Assembly: GCA_023213315.1 (NCBI GenBank)
Contig: JAKCPI010001729.1
Coordinates: 34,951-98,950 of the forward strand
Length of the DNA stretch: 64,000 nt
Direction of reading: 5' to 3'
From: Euborellia annulipes
Lineage: Eukaryota > Arthropoda > Insecta > Dermaptera > Anisolabididae
Below the pieces are notes generated by a model. That model was not told the DNA's origin. It saw only the letters and a program-made list of their open reading frames with translations, and searched no databases. Each line of letters begins with the position of its first letter. The stretch's first letter is position 1. The translations under genes and the position numbers were made by a program. Of the stretch, positions 1-9,521 are shown in pieces.

Positions 1-144
1 AAAATTTTGTTTTTCTTTTGAGAATTTCATCTTCTCCAACCTGGAATCTGTGTTGTTAACTTTAGATTGAATCTCCTGGTTCGAGATCCTATAATATATT
101 GAAAAATAAATAATTTCCAACGTATAACATCGATATCTGTTTTT
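1..144. other. AT-rich non-coding sequence
   Basis: No reading frame, repeat boundary or RNA signature recognised. By position it should lie in the last intron of the Neuroglian-like gene whose final exon starts at 2380. Confidence 0.4.
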
Positions 145-821
145 TACTTTCTCTTACCTATGTATATATGTAATATATATATAGAGAGAAAGTATTGGAT
201 TCATGTCAAAAATTCGATGTCGAGATTTTGATGGATCTTCACGTTTTGAGGTCCCCTGAATCCAAAAAAGTGGTTTTCGCGACATGGTCTGTCTGTGTGT
301 GTGTGTGTCTGTGTGTGTGTGTGTCTGTGAACAAAATATCTCAAGAACGAAAAGAGCTAGGAAGTTGAAATTTTATATTTAAGTTAGGCACCCCCATGGG
401 ACGTGACACGAAGCTTTTAATCAAAATCGGCCAAAGAGTACTAGTACTTTACTGATGCACTTTTTCAGTTTTTTTCGATTTTCTCAAAATTTGCTCCAAC
501 GATTTTTTTTAAAATTCAAAAATGAATTATTTTTTAGATTCTCTATAAAATGTATATTCTCATTTTGTGATTGAAATCTTCTGAAGACCACTTTACTCTT
601 GTACTCCATAGAAAAGATAGGAGAAATGGTTGCCATGGTATCAAAATATAAATATTTTCCCATACTTATAAATTTTACATCTTGAATTCAATTGTACCCT
701 ACTGTCGGAAACTAAATACATGTCGACACAAAAAATCTGGTGTGACAAGCACAGTACACAACTTTCGATTACCGAAGGTAAGAGAAAGTTGGGTGCTGTG
801 CGCCAGTCACACCAGATTTTT
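145..821 (+). repeat. Family A two-hairpin repeat, copy A1 (full length)
   Basis: This is a reference copy of the dominant repeat. It opens with a hairpin (TACTTTCTCT at 145-154 against AGAGAAAGTA at 185-194). A conserved block and a GT/GTCT microsatellite (about 289-330) follow, then an AT-rich body containing GAGTACTAGTACTTTACTGA. It closes with a long hairpin (about 728-821) whose arms read AAAATCTGGTGTGAC and its complement. The two ends do not match each other as terminal inverted repeats, and no target duplication is evident. No protein is encoded. The layout recalls Helentron-associated INE elements, which is inference. Confidence 0.8.
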
Positions 822-1084
822 CATGATGTAATACATAAACTAGGATATCGATGTTAATTATTTATTTTTTATTACAAAGTATTTTCGAAAAACACCCATG
901 ATTCTTGGGCGTTTATGGGCCATGAACAGTAATATTCATCTATTTTAATGAAATAATTTCCCCTTTAAATTTTCAAAGTTGAGTCTTCAAAATAACTTAT
1001 AGAGATTTCTTCTGACTATTAAAATCAAGTGATATTTGGTTTATTTAATAAAGCTTTAAGTCAAAAAGGACCCTGTATATACAG
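822..1084. other. AT-rich intronic sequence
   Basis: No feature recognised apart from a short palindrome around CCTGTATATACAGG at about 1071-1085, which resembles the end of a mariner-type MITE. Confidence 0.35.
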
Positions 1085-2251
1085 GGTGGTGCAGAGAAAA
1101 GGGGAATTTAAAATAATTAGAATAAAAATATTGAAAAACTTAGGGCCGGTTGCTTCATCCTGGGTGAGCTTGTTAGCCCCGACTTTTTGTAGTGCAGAAA
1201 CCCACTTCAGTTTTATTTTTATAGTAAAATATACGATATTTCATCATTTTATTGCTAAAAGAAGTATTCTAGAAGTACATATATTTGTTATTTTACCTTA
1301 TATTCTACTTATTTTATCAATAAAATGATGAAATGTTCAATATTTTATAAAATATGTTATAGGCTAGGGCCCGCTTGCATCAGATCTCGTCGCCATATTT
1401 AGCCCTGAGTTAACCTCACTTTTGAGTAATTTCATATAGATATATGGGGAATTGGAGCCAAGGTCCGGGCTAAAGTTAGCCCAGGCCAAAGGTGGGGCTA
1501 AGATTTAGCCCTGGGTTGACACGTACGAACATGTATTATGAACTCAAGCATCCTAACTTCACCAATATAAATGTAAAAAATAATATAAATGCAATATGGA
1601 ATCTACCGTTTTTTTGTTATTATTCATTTTATGTCAATCAGGATTATACTCGTATATCCAGGATATATTGCAAGTTGTTGAGTATTCTCCTAACTTCATC
1701 TAAGGCATTGCACATGTCTTGTTAATAAAACTATTTGTTTTCAAATTGAATGCAAATTGATATTAAATATTTATATGAATGTTTTCAGTTGATATTACTT
1801 CTTGTTAGGTGAAAATAAAAGGTATATTTCTTTTTGAAATTATCTTTATTTGAGCCACACAGCTGGCAATTTGTCAAAATAGTTGTGAAGATTGGAACAA
1901 TTGACTAATTGTTATTTGAAAACTAATAAATCTTGTTTATTTTTTGAAAATTTTCAAATTTTAGCAAAAAAAAATTAAATTCTTATATTTAAATGTATAT
2001 TAATAATATTTATTTAAATTATGGGTGATAATATCAATTTTTATTTTTAATAATTTTTATAAGATGCCTTAATGGAGTTGCAAACTTCACAAACAGAACA
2101 TGATTTGTTCCCCGAAGAGGGTTTCTGCATTACAAAAAAAGCCATTTAGCCCGGGGCTAACAAACTCACCCAGGATGAAGCAACCGGCCCTTATAGAACT
2201 CTCCATTTATTCTAATTATTTCAAATTTCCCACATTCCTCTGCATCAACCT
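1085..2251. repeat. Outer inverted repeat split by element E1
   Basis: A roughly 42-bp segment at 1085-1126 recurs inverted, with some mismatches, at about 2207-2251. The left end follows a CAGGGTGGTGCAG motif typical of mariner-like MITE ends. The Harbinger-like element E1 lies between the arms, so the simplest reading is an old MITE later invaded by E1. Confidence 0.5.
1143..2190. mobile_element. PIF/Harbinger-like non-autonomous element E1
   Basis: The terminal inverted repeats are GGGCCGGTTGCTTCATCCTG at 1143 and its complement ending at 2190. The 3-bp sequence TTA flanks both ends (1140-1142 and 2191-2193), the duplication expected of PIF/Harbinger. No transposase frame is present. A second member, E2 at 14829-15453, has similar ends and a TAA duplication. 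It lies in the last intron of the Neuroglian-like gene, about 190 bp before the acceptor. Confidence 0.65.
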
Positions 2252-2379
2252 TCATATGAATTAATATTGCTAATGCTTTGCATGAATTGAATGTCCCCTG
2301 GCATCACGTTTTTATTTTGCGACTCTTGGAAGTGTGTGTATACTCTGTAGATGTTATTATTTGTGTGTATTTGTTTCAG

Positions 2380-2513
2380 GCGGGGTATTCGCCGAAGACG
2401 GTTCGTTTATTGGCCAATACGGCCAAGCAGGTGGGAAACGGCGTGGAGGCGGTGGCGGAGCTGGCGGCGGCGGACCTTCGCCTTCTGCATCTGCCATCGC
2501 TACCTACGTTTAA
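2380..2513 (+). CDS. Nrg: Neuroglian / L1CAM-family adhesion protein, 3'-terminal coding exon
   Basis: The exon follows a pyrimidine-rich splice acceptor (TTTGTTTCAG, 2370-2379). It begins in phase with two bases of a split codon and encodes 43 residues before TAA at 2511-2513. The peptide starts GVFAEDGSFIGQY. FIGQY is the ankyrin-binding motif of the L1CAM/Neuroglian/neurofascin family, preceded as usual by acidic EDGS. A glycine-rich linker follows (roughly residues 22-33) and the C-terminus is ATYV, which fits a PDZ-binding tail. In Drosophila, Neuroglian is alternatively spliced at its 3' end, and the neuronal form has a Gly/Ala-rich extension ending similarly. By analogy this is the distal, neuronal-type terminal exon. 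The protein would be a type I membrane adhesion molecule whose tail anchors to ankyrin-spectrin. The ectodomain, membrane segment and any alternative terminal exon lie outside the window. No competing long frame explains the motif. Confidence 0.82.
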
Positions 2514-3093
2514 CAACACAAGATTAAAAACCTGGTTCTCCCAGCTCCTATTCCAGATTCCTCTCTCCTCGTTAGGTAGCTTTAAAACGCCGCTTCCTCC
2601 ACTCTTTTCTCTCTTCACTCGCACTCATTCCTTGTTATTGTACAGTCTGTTGCGCGTTGTGTATGAGTGTTCTATGAAATGTATGATTGAGTGTATGTAT
2701 GTTGTATAATGTAAAACTGTAAAAGCAGTTGCTTGTTGGTTGGTCTTAATCCCCTGCGCCTGCTCGCCCGGTGGTGGGTTTTCGCTTTGAATGTTATATT
2801 GTCTCTGCTTTTTGTCCTTTTGGCCAGCTCCATTATCCATTCTTAAATGTGCAAGTACTCTGTCTGTATTCCTTGGCCAGCATAGACAAATACCTTTTTA
2901 GAGTTATAAAAAAGAGATGAATAGATCAATCGAAGATTTTTAATTTTATATATATATAAGATAAGATATAATTAAAAGCATTTTTTAGAATGTCTTTTTA
3001 GAATTTTGATACTGAAGTCAATTGGATAGGAATTTTAAATGGGAAATAAAAAAATCTTCTAAATAATGCCTTTATTGTTAGTTAGTAAATAAA
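2514..3093 (+). other. Nrg: Probable 3' UTR with polyadenylation signals
   Basis: This stretch after the Neuroglian stop is less AT-biased than its surroundings and shows no repeat family until 3099. AATAAA hexamers lie at 3045-3050 and 3088-3093 and are the nearest plausible poly(A) signals. The true cleavage site cannot be fixed without transcript data. A longer UTR running into the foldback that follows is possible. Confidence 0.5.
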
Positions 3094-3098
3094 GCTTT

Positions 3099-3587
3099 AT
3101 TATTATTATAGGAGTTTTTAATTATAGACCACAATTTGTATTAATTATTTATTAAAAGAATAAATACTGTATTATAATAATAATAACGTTTCGACTGCTT
3201 ATTCTGCAATTGTTTTCAAGTACTAGACACGTGTTCCCACTCAAGTGAACTAACTTCTAAGGGATCGTTACATGCATTTTATAAATACAACGACGTCAGC
3301 GCCATCTACACTCATTTCCATGAAGTTAGACCCAATCATCAAAGCAAGTATTAACAAACTTGATGATTGTATCTAACTTCATGGGAATGACTTTAGATGG
3401 CGCTGACGTCGTTGTATATGAAATGCACGCAACGTCCCTTAGAATTTAGTTCACTTCGGTCAAAAAAAGTTTCCAGTACTGGAAAACAACTGCCGAATAA
3501 GCAGTCGAAACGTTGTACAGTATTTATATTTTTAATAAATAATACAAATTGTGATCTATAATTAAAAACTCCTATAATAATAATAAT
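3099..3587. repeat. Foldback element B1 (about 490 bp palindrome)
   Basis: Nearly the whole segment pairs with itself about a centre near 3345. The outer arms contain GAGTTTTTAATTATAGA (3112) and its complement near 3560, and the inner arms a shared GATGGCGCTGACGTCGTTGTA block. Both arms carry AACGTTTCGACTGCTTATTC or its complement (3187 and 3497-3516). That resembles the 3' half of the hammerhead-like motif seen elsewhere, but without a CTGANGA core. Confidence 0.7.
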
Positions 3588-4865
3588 AATAAAAGATTAG
3601 ATGCTTTACAGACAGGAGGGAAATATTTTAAATTTTAAAGACAAATCTTGCTTGGTCTTTTCATCCAAAAAAAAATTTTTTTTTTTTAGACTATTTTTTA
3701 ACGTGATATGGACTCAGGGTTTTATCATTCTGGTCAAGCTAACTACACTGCCGCTTGCACTTTTATTTTTTTTTAAACCCAATTTGGAATGCCAATGGGG
3801 CCAGCCATAATAAAATTGCATTTGAACAAGACAAAAAAATATAAATATTGTTTTATATTTAAGACAATTGCACGAACACACTTAAGATTATAAAAAATAT
3901 ATATATATATATATAATAGTGTTATATTATTATTATAATTATATCTCTGATCACGTTTTTGGGTTCGAGGGTTTTTCCAAAGGCCTTAGCATTCTGCACT
4001 CGATAGATTAGGACTTTTGTCTGATCGCTTCCTTTTCTTAAGTCAATGAATCTCATGGGAATCTCATATCATTTCCCTAAAATAAAAAAAAAAAATGCTT
4101 TTATTTTTTTCTATTTTCGATTAATTATATTTTTGTATGCAGGCGAGATTATTTTTTTAAATGTAAAAAAAAAAATTAGATTTTAGGATTTTGTTAGAAT
4201 CTCACTACTAATAAATCAAAAATCCAATGATTTCTGCCATTTTCTTAATTTTATAAGATTATTATTATTATTATATATATATACAAAACAACTCATTAAT
4301 TTAATCTCATTTTTTATTAAGCATCTTGTTTAATATGATGACACAATCTAAATACTTTCATTAATAGCTTTTTCATCACATAATTATTATACTCGTCGTT
4401 TTTTTTTTTTTTTTTTTATTATAATTTTATCGAAAGACGAAAAATAAAAACAATGTCATCACGCCATCTTTTCATTATAAACTTTTCATTTGTATGTACC
4501 CCTTTTTTAATAAAATATATTTTTTATTTATAAATCACAGTAATTTAGTAAAATATTTTTTTCTCATCCCTCATTTATATATATATATAATTATTCATTA
4601 TTCATAGATTTTTTTAATTCAATTTTTTTTTCCCTAGATCAATTTCATCTTATTTTAGATTTAATCAGTCAAACTTTCAGTTCCTATGATATAAGACGTT
4701 TCGGATTAATTTTATTCATTTACATGCATTCATTATTTTTTTTTATTTGAGACTGTACTTGAAATGGTACATGGTTTTCTACCATGTGATTATTTCACTG
4801 TTGTTTGCAAATATGTAAAATTTTAATGGAAATTTTTGTGGTCTAAACCTAGAAAGATTTCCATT
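3588..4865. other. AT-rich spacer with low-complexity tracts
   Basis: Contains homopolymer T and A runs, a TA tract near 3899-3915 and short TTA/TAT repeats near 4260 and 4580. Bases 4785-4865 resemble the inside of the Tc1-like MITEs at 21401 and 33122 (ATTATTTCACTG and CTAGAAAG), so an old decayed copy is likely. No gene recognised. Confidence 0.4.
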
Positions 4866-5249
4866 TAAGGGGCTTCAAGGGGCACATAATAGAATGCTTT
4901 TTTTTAATTACGATTAATTAAAAAATATTTATTTTTATATTTATAGAATATGCAAAAAACCTATTAAAAAAATTATAATTTTTTTTTAAATCTAAAAATA
5001 TAAAAGTTATTAATATCCAACCTATAATAATTAGAGGATGAAGTCAAAAATAAATTTCTTATTTATTTAAAAATTGAAGGCCAAATAGTTCAGCACTCTT
5101 GCAAAAGATGGCAGTCTAGGCCTACCATCCTGCCATCTGTTAGCAAATTTTCGTAATAGTTGGGCCCTTTGGCTAACTTTTTAAGACCCCCAACGCCATC
5201 TTAACGGCAAAATCATGCGAACAGTTTTGCCTCCCGTAGCGTCTTAAGA
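4866..5249 (+). mobile_element. Family C MITE, copy C1
   Basis: The start is TTAAGGGGCTTCAAGGGG and the end is CCGTAGCGTCTTAAG, the family C termini. The body holds the block AGTTCAGCACTCTTGCAAAAG. Related copies lie at 6364, 12913, 16534 and, inverted, 34633. No coding capacity. Confidence 0.6.
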
Positions 5250-5490
5250 ATTCAATTAATTAAATTAAATTTCTTTTGGCCAAATTTGAGTACCGGTACC
5301 TATTTGTAAGTAATTTTTAAGAAAAAAAAAAGTTTGCCCCCCCTCCAAGAAAAGTTGAAATGACGCCACTGGACAACATTCAACTTGTGATCTGCTCATG
5401 GCAAAACGTTTTTAATATCCGCACATTTGATTATTGCCAGTCTGAAGATGGCCTAGATAAATTCATCGGTCCAGCATCGTCAATTTCTAG

Positions 5491-5715
5491 ACAGCTTGCT
5501 CAGGGGCCCACATCCTGTGGGTATGTGGATGGCGACCACGAGCTACCCAAGCTGGAACTGGCAGTCCTGTTCTTTACATGTCTGTCCCTTCCTTCTATAT
5601 TTTCAACAGGCGTCGGACCGGCCTGTTCTATTTCTTCCGGTCGCAAAAAAACCCATTCCGCCGACCCCACAATGCGGGAATAAGACTAAGAAAGAAGAAG
5701 ACTTGATAGGGTAGC
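5491..5715 (+). mobile_element. Retroposon 3'-end fragment, copy D1
   Basis: It shares GTGGATGGCGACCACGAGCT, CCTGTTCTATTTCTTCCGGT and a GC-rich tail (CCGACCCC..GCGGGAATAAG) with 59090-59300. The shared block ends in AG-rich sequence. It looks like the tail of a non-LTR retroelement or a derived SINE. The frames across it do not agree between copies, so no protein is claimed. Class is uncertain. Confidence 0.45.
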
Positions 5716-6004
5716 AAATTCTGTAATTACACAATTTTGGCTTAATATATTAATTATCCGAAACGTCGATATATTATAGGCATCAGTTTTTTGGATGCTA
5801 CAAAAATGTAGTTAGAATGGATTGGGATAGGCGCAAGCAGGCACAGATTCTCTGCCATAAAAGGCAATGAGAGAAGAAGATGGATGAATTTTAAGGGAAT
5901 GCGCCCATCCCCGGTATCCATTTCTTATTGCATGTTTTAATGGAAAATGAAGAATGATAAAATTTTTTTTTTAAACTAACGAGCTCAATGAGCTTTTATA
6001 TGAT
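5716..6004. other. AT-rich spacer
   Basis: Nothing recognised in 5716-5970. The bases just before 6005 belong to the foldback element that follows. Confidence 0.3.
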
Positions 6005-6049
6005 TTCATCGACGTTTCGGGAGCGCATCGCTCCCATCTTCAGGACCTT
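6005..6049 (-). ncRNA. Hammerhead-like ribozyme motif HH1
   Basis: On the minus strand CTGAAGA (complement of 6037-6043) is followed by one extra T, then a 7-bp GGGAGCG/CGCTCCC stem with a 3-base loop. GAAAC (6014-6018) and GTC (6011-6013), the expected cleavage triplet, come next. The core residues of a hammerhead are all present. Helix I is short (about 3 bp). Helix III would be only the self-complementary ACGT, so activity as a monomer is doubtful. Confidence 0.55.
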
Positions 6050-6063
6050 GTTTGATGGCCATA

Positions 6064-6104
6064 GGCCCTGAAGATGGGAGCGACGAGCTCCCGAAATGTC
6101 GATG
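6064..6104 (+). ncRNA. Hammerhead-like ribozyme motif HH2 (degenerate)
   Basis: CTGAAGA at 6068-6074, an extra T, a GGGAGC/GCTCCC stem, then GAAAT and GTC (6093-6100). It mirrors HH1. The C to T change after GAAA breaks the ACGT self-complement and helix I is weak, so this copy is probably inactive. Confidence 0.45.
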
Positions 6105-6363
6105 AAATAATACAAAAGTTTTATTTCTGCTGGCTGCCTTCCTCATTGAACTCCTTAGTCAATCATCACCACAGCCATTTCTATTATTCATTGAAAAAAA
6201 TTTCTTTTTTTTTGAACTAAGTAGTCATAGATTTAGATATTTTATCGACTTAATTATCATTCGCCAACTATATTTTTCTCTAATCATTCACAATAATTTT
6301 GAACTAGAAAGTTTCGAATCCTAGAGTTTTGTTATTTCTATAATAATAAAATCAAAGGTGTCG

Positions 6364-6825
6364 ACTTAAGGGGGTTCAGGAGCGACGTCTACCCCAATAA
6401 TCTTTAATTTTTTTTTAAATTTAAAAATGAATTTGTTATTTATTATTAAACACATATTAATTAAGAAATTTTTAAAATAAGCTTAGATGATTTATTTAAA
6501 AACCAACTGTCAAATTAGTTCAGCGTTCTTTCAATAGATGGCAGGCTAGTCTAACAGCCGATATAGTATTAGCCTATATCTGGCCTATATTTATATATTT
6601 TTATGCTTTTATAAAAGATACATAATATATAATAACATTTATAAAGAATTTATTGTTAAAAGATCAATGAAAATCAACCAAATGCATTAAATATTATTAG
6701 CTACCATTCTGACATCTCTTGGCAAATTTTTGAATTACTTGATTTTTGGGCATACTTTTTATGACACACTACGCCATCTTATCGGGAAACATATGCGTAA
6801 CCACTTCGCTCCTGTTCCGCCTTAA
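6364..6825 (+). mobile_element. Family C MITE, copy C2
   Basis: Begins CTTAAGGGGGTTCAGGAGCG and ends near TTCCGCCTTAA. The inner part from about 6490 is nearly identical to 16534-16860, including the unusual block TAGCCTATATCTGGCC. The 3' end is slightly degraded. A short frame across it is not conserved and is not a gene. Confidence 0.6.
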
Positions 6826-7435
6826 CACACACCAGCTGCTTTTTATTTGTAGTTTATCAAGAAAAGTGCCGAGTGGGAAGGACCAAATCCCTTCCCTCCT
6901 CTCAAATGCCTTAACAGACCAACAAAATATAACTTGAAGCTGAATTTTGTGTTTTTAATTTGAAGAAAAAATAAATAAATAATGTAAAGTAAAAATGATT
7001 AGCAAAAATTCGGATTCATCAAAAGTAAGAAAATTTTCTTGCAATTGATAACGATTTGTCGTATTTCAAAAAAATTCATTTATTAAAATTGCTTAAAAAT
7101 TTAAATTGAATGGACACTTGGAATGAAGTGAAAGTTTCTGGTCACGTATTTCAGCCAAGTCATTGATGATTAGTTCGAGTACCGGTAGATGCGGTCTACT
7201 TTTAAAGAGTGTTGCAGTATGTTGGATACTTGAAGACAAATCGACAATTTTAAAGATTCTTGTTATCTTCTAAATCTACTAAAAAACTTAAGCTTTAAAA
7301 TAATGTATTGCATTTTAATAATTGTGATTAATTGATTGATGGAAATATAAAAAAAAAATCTTGAAAACTTTGGCTTAAATGAATAGAAAATTCCTTATAC
7401 CGAAATTTGTTAAAAAATATTTGAATTTTTCAAGT
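6826..7435. other. AT-rich spacer
   Basis: No repeat boundary, RNA motif or reading frame that I can support. Confidence 0.3.
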
Positions 7436-7841
7436 TTAAGGTGCGCGTCTCGAAAAACGGTTAGAACACTATTGACTACCGAGTTACTCGAGGCGGCAAG
7501 AGATGGCGTTAGTTTTTCCCATAGGAATACAAGGGATTTATTCCGTTTCATTCTAGAGCTTCCAGCTAATTAATTAAAGGCAAAAAATTAATTATTTTTT
7601 AACACAATGATTACTAATTTAATTATCTACAACTTATAGAGCTCCTTTTTTTAAAATATCTTTTATTTAATGCGATTAATCTAAAAAAAAATAAATTATT
7701 TTTTCGAAAATCAAAAAAAGGGCTTCTATAAGTTGTAGATATTTTAAATAGCTTTAATTTTAAAAAAATTTGAGGTCGATAGCTTCAAAATTGTGGCCGC
7801 TGAAAAGTCCCAAAATTAGCACCCCGAGACGCGCACCTTAA
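7436..7841. mobile_element. TTAA-flanked MITE, copy P1
   Basis: TTAA (7436-7439 and 7838-7841) borders terminal inverted repeats GGTGCGCGTCTCG and its complement. The second copy P2 at 10040-10432 has the same ends, borders and body (GGCGGCAAGAGATGGCGTTA). A TTAA target fits piggyBac-type transposition, but the terminal bases are not the usual CCC, so the superfamily stays open. Confidence 0.6.
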
Positions 7842-8220
7842 AAAAATTATTCTTTTTACTAATGTGGAAATTTTAAATTAAATATAGTCATACTAGATTA
7901 TAAATTTCAATGATTTATTATTAACTTAAACAGCGCTGTATTTCAAAATAGGCTAAAAAGACTTCTGCATAGAGCGGCAACAACCCAGGGGCGGCAAATT
8001 GGCAATTTATTCAAAAGTTTTTTTTTTTATTTTTTTATTTATTAGGTTTTAGACTACAAAGGTCATTTCACCTTCACAGCATATTTGTACAATTACATTT
8101 TTTCCTTTTTCTTACAATCATTATTTAAATACAACTTTTTTATTCAAAAGTTAAAATGAAGTATTTCGACCTCGTTTCTATTTATTTCAATTAGATTGTT
8201 AGCCAATTCATTTGAAATAA
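7842..8220. other. AT-rich spacer
   Basis: Poly-T tract near 8020-8035. No gene or repeat family recognised. Confidence 0.3.
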
Positions 8221-8280
8221 ATTGTCGCCTGAGACGGGATGCGAACCCGCTAGCCACTACACCAAGGTCCGAGGGCCCGT
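8221..8280 (-). repeat. tRNA-like SINE head
   Basis: The minus strand reads like a tRNA-derived promoter, with an A-box-like TGGTGTAGTGGCTAGCG and a B box GGGTTCGCATCCC. The ends do not form an acceptor stem, so this is a SINE fragment and not a tRNA gene. Confidence 0.5.
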
Positions 8281-8413
8281 AAATTGTTAATTTTTATTAA
8301 ATCTTTGCAATTTATAATCTAGTATTTTTTATTTAATTTTTAAAATTTTCATATATACATAAGGTTTCAACTAGATCCTACGGTTGATTGTTTAAAATTA
8401 ATGATTATTCTTT

Positions 8414-8742
8414 AATTCAGAGGCGTACCGAAACAGTTGGGGGGGGGGCCTTATACATTTTTTACAAGAGGTGTATATTGAATGTTTTCTAAGGGAGGGG
8501 GGGGCGAACTCATTTTTAAATATCTCCCCTCCTCCTTACACAAAAATATTTTTAAAATACCGTATATCTCTGAACTCCGAGGGTCCTGGGGCAAGACACC
8601 TTTCCAATAATTTTTTTTTTTTCAATCTAAATTTTCCGTTTTTTGACGAGCCCTGAGTCTCAAAGACAAATTTTTGGGGCCTATGCCGGCTCGGAGCCTA
8701 GACGCCCCCTCCCCCCCCGCCCCCTCGGTACGCCTCTGAATT
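8414..8742. mobile_element. MITE with AATTCAGAGGCGTACCG ends
   Basis: A 17-bp perfect terminal inverted repeat (8414-8430 and 8726-8742) encloses about 295 bp with G-runs on the left and C-runs on the right, so the whole may fold. No coding frame. A target duplication is not clear because the inverted repeat runs into the flanks. Confidence 0.6.
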
Positions 8743-9300
8743 CTGATATTGCTAGCAATTTTTTTTTTTTATTTAATTTATTTCAGGCAACTGGACAATA
8801 AAAGCCATAATAAAAAGTCTTAAAATTTTAACGTAATGTTTTGTTAAAAGTTAATTTTTTAGAATATTAGTTTGATTCTTTTGTGGCAAACAAACTGGCA
8901 ACATTTATTTATTCGCCTTTAGATGAATATTCAAACCCCTTTTAATTAGGCCAACAAATTATCTCTTTAGCAAAGATTTTGCATAACTCCAAGGCGTTCT
9001 TGATTGGTGGCGCCTTTCGTGTTAATAATGTGAACTAGTTTTTAGTTTGGACAGGCTCGATTTGTTTAAAATTGCTCTCTTTATTTATTTTTAATTAATT
9101 CTTTAACTAAAATATAAATATATATATCCTTCTACTCCATGGCCGAGAAATTAGAGACAAAGTATTTATAAACTTTAAAGTCAAGGGGTGTAGGTTCGGA
9201 TTCCAATTTGATTTTTCAGGAGAGATAGGGTCCAATGCTTTTCAATGGGAAATTTTTTCGAGGATTCGGTGCCTGACTATTTTTAGAATAAATGTTTCCT
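8743..9300. other. AT-rich spacer
   Basis: Nothing recognised. Confidence 0.3.
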
Positions 9301-9348
9301 CGGGAGGAATAAAAGTAGCGTTTAGTCGAACACCTTTACACTTTAATC

Positions 9349-9393
9349 AGGGCAGACGTTTAGGAATCTCTAAGTTTCCATCTTCAGTGCCCA
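9349..9393 (-). ncRNA. Hammerhead-like ribozyme motif HH3 (core mutated)
   Basis: On the minus strand helix I is 5'-GGGCA paired with TGCCC. CTGAAGA (9381-9387), an extra T and a GGAA/TTCC stem follow, but then TAAAC replaces GAAAC before GTC. The G12 change should abolish catalysis while leaving the fold. Confidence 0.5.
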
Positions 9394-9428
9394 GTGTGAA
9401 AGTTTTTTTAAGGTGTCACTGTTTCATT

Positions 9429-9471
9429 GGCACTAAAGATGGCTAATGTTATAGTTACCGAAACGTCTGCC
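9429..9471 (+). ncRNA. Hammerhead-like ribozyme motif HH4 (core mutated)
   Basis: GGCA (9429-9432) pairs with TGCC (9468-9471) as helix I. The core reads CTAAAGA instead of CTGANGA (G5 changed), then an irregular stem and an intact GAAAC plus GTC (9460-9467). It is the inverted partner of HH3 in the same foldback. Confidence 0.45.
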
Positions 9472-9521
9472 TTGATTAAAGTGTAAAGGTGTTCGACTAA
9501 ACGCTGCTTTTATTCCTCCCG

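Larger units (their letters stand above)
6005..6166. repeat. Foldback element B2 with opposed ribozyme-like arms
   Basis: The arm at 6005-6045 recurs inverted at 6067-6106. The right flank (CTGCTGGCTGCCTTCCTCAT) is shared with the foldback at 19855-19978, so this is a family. The arms are the two hammerhead-like motifs HH1 and HH2 facing each other. Confidence 0.65.
9301..9521. repeat. Foldback element B3
   Basis: A 220-bp palindrome with arms from CGGGAGGAATAAAAGTAGCG at 9301 and its near complement ending at 9521. The shared arm also holds TTTAGTCGAACACCTTTACA. Related copies are at 24560-25090 and 61510-61745. Each arm contains a hammerhead-like motif (HH3, HH4). Confidence 0.7.

Noticed and set aside
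728..821. microRNA precursor or attenuator hairpin
   Set aside because: The same hairpin occurs in about a dozen dispersed copies with indels in the arms. It is the end of a repeat family.
2278..2709. 143-codon + strand frame over the Neuroglian exon
   Set aside because: It is out of phase with the FIGQY-encoding frame and runs through the splice acceptor. The supported coding frame ends at 2513.
3187..3516. AACGTTTCGACTGC / GCAGTCGAAACGTT as hammerhead ribozymes
   Set aside because: The GAAAC side is present but there is no CTGANGA core at the right distance, only CTGCCGA. Kept as foldback B1 only.
5360..5714. Frames of 107 and 72 codons
   Set aside because: The sequence is shared with the repeat at 59090-59300, where the reading frame is not conserved. 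The stretch SEDGLDKFIG looks a little like the Neuroglian motif but lacks GQY and has no splice context.
8221..8280. True tRNA gene
   Set aside because: A and B boxes are present but the acceptor and anticodon stems do not pair. The same holds at 26424, 38352, 61892 and the family S heads.
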